Origin: Chloroflexota bacterium
GTDB taxonomy: Bacteria; Chloroflexota; Anaerolineae; UBA7937; JACPPX01
NCBI GenBank assembly: GCA_016196905.1
Contig: JACPWV010000079.1
Coordinates: 1 to 5,847 of the forward strand
DNA length: 5,847 nt
Direction: 5' to 3'
The position numbers and the translations under genes were made by a program. Shown piece after piece: positions 1 through 5,700 of this stretch. Under the pieces are notes generated by a model. It ran no database searches and was not told the DNA's origin. It saw only the letters and a list, made by a program, of their open reading frames with translations. The number at the start of each line of letters is the position of its first letter. Position 1 is the first letter of the stretch.

Positions 1-1410
1 AAGCTCCGCCAGAGCATTGAGCGCTCGCTCGCGATAAAAACCCTCCCCGTCTAAATCAATGGCTCGCATGTAGGCCCAGCGGGCATCATCCCAGCGGGCC
101 CGCCGGATGTACACCGCACCTAGATGATAATAGGCACTGGCTAGCCCCGGGTCGAGTTCGAGGGCTCGCAGCAAAGACTCCTCGGCCGTCTGCGGATCCC
201 CCAATAGCTGCTGAGCCCAGCCCAAAAGATCGTGGGCCTCGGCGCTCTGGGGATCTAACTCGACCGCTCGGCGGGCCGCCTCGAACCCTTCGTCAAGCCA
301 GACTAAGTGTTCCAGATGGAAGCGAGCCCGCAGCAAATGAAAGGATAGCTCTTCAGGGGCTGCCTCCGTCGCGGCCTGATACTGTTCTCGGGCGGAGGCG
401 TAGTCGCGGGCTATCGCATAGAGCGCGCCTAGCTCGGCCCGCAAGGCGGGATTTTCCGGATCCAACTCTACCGCTGACCGTGCCTGGCGCAGCGCGGCGG
501 CCACGCGGCCCCGCGCGCTAAGCGTCAAGGCCAGGAAATAGTGATTCAGAGCGTTGCGCTTGTCGCGCAACGAGGCCTCTTTCAACACCGATAGCCCCTG
601 AGCATAGCGGCCCATGGACCAAAGGGCATAGCCCCAATAAGTGCGAGCTAGGTCCAAAGTGGGATCGAGTTCCAGAGCGCGCTCGAAGGCCTCCGCGGCC
701 AAGTTGGGGAGGCCCAGACGGAGATAGGCCTGCCCTAGATAGGCGGCCCGCGGGGCCTGGGCGGGAAAAGTTTGCGCCTCGGCTATAGCGCGCTGCAATT
801 GGAGAGCGCGCTGCGCCCACTCGGAATCGGGAGCCAGGGCCTGGGCCGCCTCGAAAAATTCGGCGGCCTGGGGGGAACCCCCTCGACTCGTCAGAACGCC
901 CAGGTAATAATAGGTGGCGGGATCCCCAGGTCGGCCGCGCCGGGCCGCCTCCAGCTCCTCTCGAGCCTGCCCAAACCTCGAACGCAATAGATAAGCCAGG
1001 CCCAGGCGGTAGTGGGCTTCGGCGTTGGTCGGATCGCGCTCAATAGTTGCCCGCCACAGCGGGATGGCCGAATCGATTCGACCCAGAGAACCGAGCGCCG
1101 CGGCCAGCCCATTCATCGCCTCCACCTGGTTCGCGTCGCTGGCCAGTGCGCGGGCAAATTCCTCCTCGGCCTGTGCGTAGCGACCTTGCCTAAGGTAGAC
1201 CCGCCCCAAGCCGAGGTGCGCGGCCGCGTCGCTGGGGCGCAGGGACAGGAGACGTTGATAGGCCTGGGTAGCCAGGGTGTATTCAGTGGCCCTGGCATGA
1301 ACCTCCGCCTGGGTGAGGAGCGTGGCCCGCTGCAGCGGACCGCGCAGGGAGACGACCAAGAGGACCAGACTCCCAGCGATGGCAACCACCCGGAGGCTGA
1401 ATCCCGCCAT
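1..1410 (-). CDS. Membrane-anchored TPR-repeat protein (C-terminus beyond the window)
   Basis: The minus strand is open without a stop from ATG 1410 to base 1, giving 470 residues, and the gene continues past the edge. Residues 6-26 form a short hydrophobic stretch (RVVAIAGSLVLLVVSL) after Arg7, which looks like a signal anchor or uncleaved signal peptide. The rest is almost entirely tetratricopeptide repeats, about eleven 34-residue helix pairs. Clear units lie near residues 62-95, 96-129, 130-163, 164-197, 220-252, 253-286, 287-320, 321-354, 355-388, 389-422 and 424-457. They show the usual G/Y/A/F/A/P pattern, with repeated 'ALELDP' or 'AVELDP' ends. A roughly 20-residue Gln/Ala-rich linker (about 198-218) splits the array. 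TPR arrays are protein-binding scaffolds; the partner and function cannot be told from this piece. The ATG at 1410 is chosen because it directly precedes the hydrophobic segment, no nearby in-frame alternative start is visible, and a strong -10 element lies 7 bases upstream. The gene is divergent from the DHH/CBS/nucleotidyltransferase gene. Confidence 0.9.
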   Translation of the reverse strand, partial: MAGFSLRVVAIAGSLVLLVVSLRGPLQRATLLTQAEVHARATEYTLATQAYQRLLSLRPSDAAAHLGLGRVYLRQGRYAQAEEEFARALASDANQVEAMNGLAAALGSLGRIDSAIPLWRATIERDPTNAEAHYRLGLAYLLRSRFGQAREELEAARRGRPGDPATYYYLGVLTSRGGSPQAAEFFEAAQALAPDSEWAQRALQLQRAIAEAQTFPAQAPRAAYLGQAYLRLGLPNLAAEAFERALELDPTLDLARTYWGYALWSMGRYAQGLSVLKEASLRDKRNALNHYFLALTLSARGRVAAALRQARSAVELDPENPALRAELGALYAIARDYASAREQYQAATEAAPEELSFHLLRARFHLEHLVWLDEGFEAARRAVELDPQSAEAHDLLGWAQQLLGDPQTAEESLLRALELDPGLASAYYHLGAVYIRRARWDDARWAYMRAIDLDGEGFYRERALNALAEL

Positions 1411-1417
1411 AGGGCGG

Positions 1418-1426
1418 ATTATAGCA
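1418..1426 (-). promoter_or_regulatory. Extended -10 promoter of the TPR gene, probably leaderless
   Basis: On the minus strand the sequence TGCTATAAT is a perfect extended -10 element (TGn plus TATAAT). Its last T (1418) is followed by 7 bases (CCGCCCT) and then the ATG at 1410, so initiation at the usual distance would fall on or next to the start codon. No Shine-Dalgarno sequence is present. I see no convincing -35 hexamer at 16-18 bp spacing, which is common for extended -10 promoters. The start site is inferred, not observed. Confidence 0.65.
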
Positions 1427-1436
1427 TAGCTGCACT

Positions 1437-1464
1437 TTGGGACGCGCTCAGGTTATGATAGAAT
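1437..1464 (+). promoter_or_regulatory. Extended -10 promoter of the DHH/CBS/nucleotidyltransferase operon, probably leaderless
   Basis: TGATAGAAT at 1456-1464 is an extended -10 (TGn plus TAGAAT, five of six bases matching TATAAT). It is followed by 7 bases (TGAAGCG) and the ATG at 1472, the same geometry as the promoter on the opposite strand. A weak -35 candidate, TTGGGA (1437-1442, four of six matches), lies 16 bp upstream. An alternative -10, TATGAT (1454-1459), would give a leader of about 5-6 bases. Only a weak GAAG resembles a ribosome site, and it would fall upstream of the predicted transcript start. Confidence 0.55.
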
Positions 1465-1471
1465 TGAAGCG

Positions 1472-4063
1472 ATGAGCCCGCTGGAGATCATCACCACCCA
1501 CGAGAATACCGATTTCGATGCCCTGGCCTCCATGCTGGGGGCGGCCAAGCTGCACTCCCAGGCACGCGCTGTTCTGCCCCATCGACTCAATCGGAATTTG
1601 CGCGATTTCTTGACACTCTACTGGGATCAGCTGCCCTTCATGCGTGCGGAAGAGCTGCCCCGCGGCCGGATCGAACGCCTGATTTTGGTGGATACCCAGA
1701 CGCTGCCGGATTGGAAAGGGATCGACAAGGACACCGAGATCCTATTCATCGATCATCACCCCTTGGACCGCCCGCTGGAGAAACGCATGCGCTACCACGG
1801 CGGGGAGGCCGGTTCGACCACCACCTTGCTGGCCCAGCAAATAGTGGAGGCGGGCGTCTCCCCCAGCCCGGTGGAGGCCACCTTGCTGCTGCTGGGCATC
1901 TACGAAGACACCGGCTCCCTCTCCTACCCCAGCACCACGGCCAGCGATCTGCGGGGGGCCGCCTGGCTCCTGGATCGGGGGGCCAATTTGCAAGTAGTGA
2001 ACGAATTTTTGCATCAGCCCCTCAGCGAGGAGCAACGACGGCTCTATCGTCGACTTCTGGAGGGGATCGAACATTTCGAGATCCACGGGCATCCGGTGGT
2101 GATCGCCAGCGCCCAAGCGGAGAGTTACACCGATGAGATCTCCACGCTGGCCCATATCCTGCGCGACCTCTACGATCCCCACGCCCTGTTCCTCCTGGTG
2201 CGCATGGATCGACATATCCAGTGGGTGGCGCGCAGCACGGTGGAGAGCATCGATGTAGGCGCGCTGGCCAAGGCCTGGGGGGGTGGGGGCCACAGCAAGG
2301 CCGCCGCGGCGCTCATCCCCGACCAGGACTTGCAGCAAGTCAAAGCGCGTCTCAGACAACTTCTGGAATCCGCGGTTCAACCTACCGCCACGGTGCGGGA
2401 GATGATGTCCATCGGCGTCCAGACCCTCTCCCCTCAGACCACGGTCGCCGAGGCGGAGGAGCTGATGCGCCGTTATGGCCACGAGGGCTTTCCCGTGGTG
2501 GAGGGCGGACAATTGGTGGGGGTGCTCACCCGCGGGGAGATCGATCGCGCCGTCCAGCATGGACTGCAACGCACCCCCATCGAACGCTACATGCATAAGG
2601 GCAGCATCAGCGTGAACCCGTCCGACCCGCTGGAGCGCACGCAGCAGGTCATGCTGGAGCACGGCCTGGGGCAGGTGCCCGTGGTGGAGAAGGGGCAGAT
2701 CGTGGGGATCGTCACCCGCACCGACCTGATCAAGAAATTGTGGGGGGGCTCGCCCGGCACGTCACACAACGCGGATATCCTGCTTAAGCTGGCGCGTGCC
2801 TTACCTCCCCACATCTTGGCTTTCCTCCAGCACGCCGGCCGCGCTGCTCGAGAGATGGGCTATTCGCTCTACCTGGTGGGTGGCTTCGTGCGCGATCTGC
2901 TGCTGGGGCTGCCCAACCTGGACCTGGACCTGGTGGTGGAGGGGGATGCCATCGCCCTAGCCCAGCGTCTGGCTAAAGAGCTCGGCGGGAGGGTCCATGG
3001 ACACCCGCCCTTCGGAACTGCCAAGCTCTTCTTCGAGGAGGCGGAGGCATCTTTCGCCGCCATCGATCTGGTCACCGCCCGGCGCGAGTTCTACGAGCAC
3101 CCCACCGCCCTGCCCAGCGTGGAGCGCAGCTCGATCAAGCAGGACCTGCACCGGCGCGATTTCACCATCAACACCCTGGCCATCGCCCTGGACCCCGATC
3201 GCTTCGGTGAGCTGCTCGACTATTACGGGGGCCTGGCCGACCTGGAGAACAGGCTGATCCGCGTCCTGCACAACCTCAGCTTCGTGGAGGACCCTACCCG
3301 CATCCTGCGCGGGGTGCGCCTGGAACAGCGCTTGGGCTTCCGTCTCGAGGCGCGCAGCGAGGAATTGATCGCCACCACCGCAGCCTTCCTTCATCGCGTG
3401 AGCGGGGAGCGCATCCGCGAGGAGTTAGAGGCTATCTTCGCTGAGGACGATCCCAGCAAACCTCTTGCCCGCCTAGAAGCTCTGGAAGTGCTCCAACACA
3501 TCCACTCCTCGCTGAGCTACTCCCAGAAGCTGGGCCAGTTGTTGCGCGGCCTGCCCGAGCGCTGGCGGGCCTGGCGGGGTATGGACTGCCGCAGCCGGAC
3601 GACCGCTGTCCCTCCCCCTATCCTGTACCTGGCGCTGCTGATTGGGGATCTGGACCCTCCCACCACCCAGGATCTGGCCCGGCGCCTCAGCCTGCGCGCA
3701 GTTGAGGCCCGTGTCCTGCGTGACTTAAGCGATTTGCACGAAGCGCTGGGTTCTCTCTCGCGCAGGCGCATCGCGCGCAGCGAGATCTATCGCCTCCTCA
3801 AACCCACCTCCGACCAGGCCCTCTTCTTGGCTTGGCTGGGTGCCGGCTCGGCCTTGGTGCGCGGGAGGCTCGAACTCTACCACCGCGAGCTGGCCTGCAT
3901 CGAGTTGGAGCTGGATGGCCACGATCTTAAACGCTTAGGATTGCCCGCCGGCCCACGCTACCGCGAGATCCTGGAGGCTCTGCGCGGAGCCCGCCTGGAC
4001 GGCGTGGTGAAGACTCGCCAACAAGAGGAAACGCTCGCCCGTCGCCTGATCGTGGGCCAATGA
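1472..4063 (+). CDS. DHH phosphoesterase - CBS pair - tRNA nucleotidyltransferase/poly(A) polymerase fusion
   Basis: An 863-residue multidomain protein. Residues 1-160 are a DHH phosphoesterase core: motif I THENTDFDALAS (9-20, with D14 and D16), V73-D74, D94-H95-H96, then G142-G148 (GIYEDTG). A DHHA1 domain ends in GGGGHSKAAAA (270-280). This resembles NrnA/RecJ-type Mn-dependent nano-RNA or pAp hydrolases, and every key metal ligand I can check is present. Two CBS domains follow (about 308-363 and 371-425), which usually bind adenine nucleotides. A class II nucleotidyltransferase head begins near 460: GGFVRD (470-475), catalytic D484-x-D486, D532 in IDLVTARREF, RRDFTINTLA (561-570), EDPTR (606-610) and RVSGERIREEL (642-652). 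The C-terminal helical part (about 655-863) is the RNA-binding tail. The same fusion is known from Aquifex, cyanobacteria and other deep lineages, where some members only add the terminal A of tRNA CCA ends. Whether this one adds CCA, only A, or poly(A) cannot be read from the sequence. The protein is cytoplasmic, and its stop overlaps the next gene. Confidence 0.95.
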   Translation: MSPLEIITTHENTDFDALASMLGAAKLHSQARAVLPHRLNRNLRDFLTLYWDQLPFMRAEELPRGRIERLILVDTQTLPDWKGIDKDTEILFIDHHPLDRPLEKRMRYHGGEAGSTTTLLAQQIVEAGVSPSPVEATLLLLGIYEDTGSLSYPSTTASDLRGAAWLLDRGANLQVVNEFLHQPLSEEQRRLYRRLLEGIEHFEIHGHPVVIASAQAESYTDEISTLAHILRDLYDPHALFLLVRMDRHIQWVARSTVESIDVGALAKAWGGGGHSKAAAALIPDQDLQQVKARLRQLLESAVQPTATVREMMSIGVQTLSPQTTVAEAEELMRRYGHEGFPVVEGGQLVGVLTRGEIDRAVQHGLQRTPIERYMHKGSISVNPSDPLERTQQVMLEHGLGQVPVVEKGQIVGIVTRTDLIKKLWGGSPGTSHNADILLKLARALPPHILAFLQHAGRAAREMGYSLYLVGGFVRDLLLGLPNLDLDLVVEGDAIALAQRLAKELGGRVHGHPPFGTAKLFFEEAEASFAAIDLVTARREFYEHPTALPSVERSSIKQDLHRRDFTINTLAIALDPDRFGELLDYYGGLADLENRLIRVLHNLSFVEDPTRILRGVRLEQRLGFRLEARSEELIATTAAFLHRVSGERIREELEAIFAEDDPSKPLARLEALEVLQHIHSSLSYSQKLGQLLRGLPERWRAWRGMDCRSRTTAVPPPILYLALLIGDLDPPTTQDLARRLSLRAVEARVLRDLSDLHEALGSLSRRRIARSEIYRLLKPTSDQALFLAWLGAGSALVRGRLELYHRELACIELELDGHDLKRLGLPAGPRYREILEALRGARLDGVVKTRQQEETLARRLIVGQ

Positions 4064-4782
4064 TGGGACAGCCTGTTGAGACCGATGTGGGCGCGATGGC
4101 CGCCCAAGCCGAAGGCGCCGAGCGCGAAGCGGCCGCACGAAAGGCGCGGCTGCCCAAGCGAAAGTTGTTCGTCGCTATGGCGGGAAACATCGGCGCGGGG
4201 AAGACCACCGCAGCCGAGCTGATCTCGCAGACGCTGGGCTTTGAGTTGCTCACCGAGCCGGTCATCGACAACCGCTTTCTGGCCGACTACTACGCCGATA
4301 TGAAGCGCTGGTCGTTCACGCTTCAGCTCGAGTTCTTGATCCGCCGCGTCGAGCACCACGAGCTTATCGAAACCGTGGACAAGAGCTGCGTTCAGGATCG
4401 AACCCTCTACGAGGACCCGGAGGTCTTTGCCAAGTACCTCCATGGTCTAGGATTCATGGAGGACCGCGAGTTAGATCTCTACTTCGAGTATTTCCAGCGG
4501 CTGACTCGGACCCTGCCTCAGCCTGACAAGGTGATCGCGCTGGAGGTGCCGGATGTGGAGGTGCTCCTGGCGCGCATCCGCGCGCGCGGCCGAGAGGAGG
4601 AAAAGGGCATCACCGCGGATTTCCTAAAGGGCCTGAACGCCTACTACTCGACCTTTCCGCAGGTGCTCCGGCAGAAGTACGGCATCGACTGCCTGGGCAT
4701 CGACGCGACGCGCCTGGATATCCGAAGGAGGCAGGGCCGCGAAGAGTTCCTAGACCGCATGCTGGATTTTCTCTCCGCTTGA
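4060..4782 (+). CDS. Deoxynucleoside kinase (deoxyadenosine/deoxyguanosine kinase type)
   Basis: A 240-residue P-loop kinase that phosphorylates deoxynucleosides to dNMPs in the salvage pathway. The Walker A motif is GNIGAGKTT (42-50). The catalytic Glu sits in TEPV (65-68). It is followed by NRFLADYYADMKRWSF (71-86), the substrate-site pattern of bacterial dAdo/dGuo kinases. QDRTLYED (112-119) replaces the ERS motif, and an Arg-rich LID (RIRARGREEEKG, about 172-183) closes over ATP. YYSTFP lies at 195-200. Substrate preference (dA, dG or dC) is not decided by these motifs. The start ATGATG overlaps the upstream stop by four bases (ATGA), indicating translational coupling; no separate Shine-Dalgarno is seen. 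About 34 residues, rich in Ala and Glu, precede the first beta strand (KLFVAMAG), which is longer than usual for the family. ATG 4096 (Met13) is a possible alternative start, but ATG 4177 (Met40) would remove the first strand. Transcription probably ends at the inverted repeat at 4804. Confidence 0.93.
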   Translation: MMGQPVETDVGAMAAQAEGAEREAAARKARLPKRKLFVAMAGNIGAGKTTAAELISQTLGFELLTEPVIDNRFLADYYADMKRWSFTLQLEFLIRRVEHHELIETVDKSCVQDRTLYEDPEVFAKYLHGLGFMEDRELDLYFEYFQRLTRTLPQPDKVIALEVPDVEVLLARIRARGREEEKGITADFLKGLNAYYSTFPQVLRQKYGIDCLGIDATRLDIRRRQGREEFLDRMLDFLSA

Positions 4783-4803
4783 TCCCCATCGAGGCCGAGT
4801 AGA

Positions 4804-4839
4804 AGTGGGCGATCCCGACTTGCGTCGGGATCGCCCACT
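4804..4839. terminator. Perfect 16-bp inverted repeat between convergent genes, likely bidirectional terminator
   Basis: AGTGGGCGATCCCGAC (4804-4819) and its exact reverse complement (4824-4839) flank a four-base loop, TTGC. The hairpin starts 22 bases after the kinase stop and ends 22 bases before the end of the convergent DUF2085 gene. On the plus strand it is followed by a pyrimidine-rich stretch (CTCTTCCCCTCC) with few T residues, and on the minus strand there is no T tract. It is therefore an atypical intrinsic terminator; RNA-end stabilisation or a dispersed palindromic repeat are alternatives. Confidence 0.7.
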
Positions 4840-4861
4840 CTCTTCCCCTCCTCCGCTCGTC

Positions 4862-5449
4862 TCAATCCGCGCCCGTCGATCCTCCCCATCCAACTTTCCC
4901 CAGTTGCCGTTCGGCCTGCTCGCGGATGTCCCGGAAACCGATCTCCAGATAGGGGAAAGCCAGCCACACTGAGGCCACCCCGAATAGGGTCCCGGTGATG
5001 CCCCTCAGCCACCAATTGCTCAGGCGCCAGCCGAAGAGCTGGGTGGTGCCATCCACGGCCATGGGGGCAATCAGCAAGAGGTAAGCCCACAGGGGCAACG
5101 GACGCAGGCGATCTCGAACGAAGATGTAGCCCAGACCGGCCAAGAAGATGGAGGTGTAGATGGCGAAGTTGCGCTGGCAGTAGGCCACCTGGTGGCCGAA
5201 GATGAAATAGGAGCGCGAGGGCATCTGGTGACAGACGAGCGAGTAGGCGGCGTAAATGGCGTTGGCCGGCTCGTTGAAGCCCGCCGCCAGAAGGATAGGG
5301 GCTAACACCGGCAGAGTGACGAAAATAAACAGTAGCGTATTGAGCACGAATAGCCAATGGCGGCTCGTACCCAGGATGAGGCGATCGGCCCAGATCACCA
5401 TATCCCGCGCCGCGCCGCTGACCTCAGCCCCTCTCGTCGCCGTACTCAT
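4862..5449 (-). CDS. DUF2085 family membrane protein
   Basis: A 195-residue integral membrane protein matching the DUF2085 pattern; its biochemical role is unknown. Four hydrophobic segments are visible at about 33-56, 97-111, 118-132 and 150-167. The family signature follows the first: LVCHQMPSRSYFIFGHQ (71-87), then YCQRNFAIY (90-98), and later AVDGTTQLFGWRLSNWWLRG (131-150). From memory, many relatives carry C-A-R-C in the second motif. Here it reads C-Q-R-N, so C73 and C91 are the only two cysteines in the protein. They could form a disulfide, or bind a metal or cofactor with H74 and H86; this is inference. The C-terminal tail (about 168-195) is polar with Gly-rich residues and probably cytosolic. 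The start ATG 5449 is supported by a strong Shine-Dalgarno and overlaps the stop of the glutaredoxin-like gene by four bases (ATGA). It is the last gene of a minus-strand unit and converges on the kinase gene. Confidence 0.85.
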   Translation of the reverse strand: MSTATRGAEVSGAARDMVIWADRLILGTSRHWLFVLNTLLFIFVTLPVLAPILLAAGFNEPANAIYAAYSLVCHQMPSRSYFIFGHQVAYCQRNFAIYTSIFLAGLGYIFVRDRLRPLPLWAYLLLIAPMAVDGTTQLFGWRLSNWWLRGITGTLFGVASVWLAFPYLEIGFRDIREQAERQLGKVGWGGSTGAD

Positions 5450-5700
5450 CGTCGGACCTCCTGGGCGACCGCCTCCAACGCCGCGCGCATTCGCCCTTCC
5501 TCGATCTCACCGTATAAAGTGGGACCGCTATCCAACTCGATCACCGGGACCAGCAGCCCAAAGCGTCGCTCGAGTTTCGAATCGCCGGTGATGTCGATCT
5601 CCCTAAGACTCAAATTATACTCGAAGCGTAGCCGATCCAACAGCGCCTTGGCCTTTTCGCACAAAGGGCAATCCGGCTTGGTGTAGAGCACCAGCTGCAT
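5446..5700 (-). CDS. Glutaredoxin-like small CxxC thioredoxin-fold protein
   Basis: An 84-residue protein of glutaredoxin/DUF836 size. It opens with a beta strand (LVLYTKP, 3-9) and the redox motif C11-P-L-C14, followed by the helix EKAKALLDRLRFEY. The strand LREIDITGD (32-40) and the cis-Pro region LLVPVIELDSG (49-59, Pro52 as the likely cis-proline) complete the thioredoxin fold, which ends with a helix to VAQEVRR. No signal peptide is seen, so it should act in the cytoplasm in thiol-disulfide exchange; the partner is unknown. The start ATG 5700 has GGAGA (5708-5712) seven bases upstream. The start shares one base with the stop of the upstream TlpA-like gene (TGATG), and the stop overlaps the DUF2085 start by four bases. 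It is therefore the middle gene of a coupled three-gene unit. Confidence 0.88.
   Translation of the reverse strand: MQLVLYTKPDCPLCEKAKALLDRLRFEYNLSLREIDITGDSKLERRFGLLVPVIELDSGPTLYGEIEEGRMRAALEAVAQEVRR
5456..5462 (-). promoter_or_regulatory. Strong Shine-Dalgarno for the DUF2085 gene
   Basis: AGGAGGT on the minus strand lies six bases upstream of ATG 5449, inside the coding end of the glutaredoxin-like gene. It fixes the start codon. It also shows that this genome uses canonical ribosome sites within operons, in contrast to the two divergent genes near 1440. Confidence 0.85.

Noticed and set aside
1012..1458. 148-codon open frame on the plus strand opposite the TPR gene
   Set aside because: The minus strand here encodes clear TPR units. 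The plus-strand product has no motif and its end overlaps the promoter region.
2276..2290. Possible G-quadruplex or programmed frameshift site
   Set aside because: There are only two long G runs, not four spaced ones. The frame continues intact through the conserved GGGGH motif, so no frameshift is needed.
2221..2598. Plus-strand open frame within the fusion gene
   Set aside because: It is a shifted-frame shadow of the DHHA1/CBS region, with a Gly/Arg-rich product and no ribosome site.
1742..2662. 306-codon open frame on the minus strand
   Set aside because: It lies fully inside the DHH/CBS gene, whose protein has unmistakable motifs. The antisense product is low-complexity His/Gly/Gln-rich with no recognisable domain, as expected from GC-rich third positions.
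4644..5357. 237-codon open frame on the minus strand
   Set aside because: It runs through the DUF2085 gene in another frame, across the hairpin and into the antisense of the kinase. The product is Arg/Pro/Ser-rich and matches no family.
5256..5686. Plus-strand open frames opposite the DUF2085 and glutaredoxin-like genes
   Set aside because: They are antisense to two genes with clear motifs, coupled starts and Shine-Dalgarno sequences. The products are basic, low-complexity sequences.
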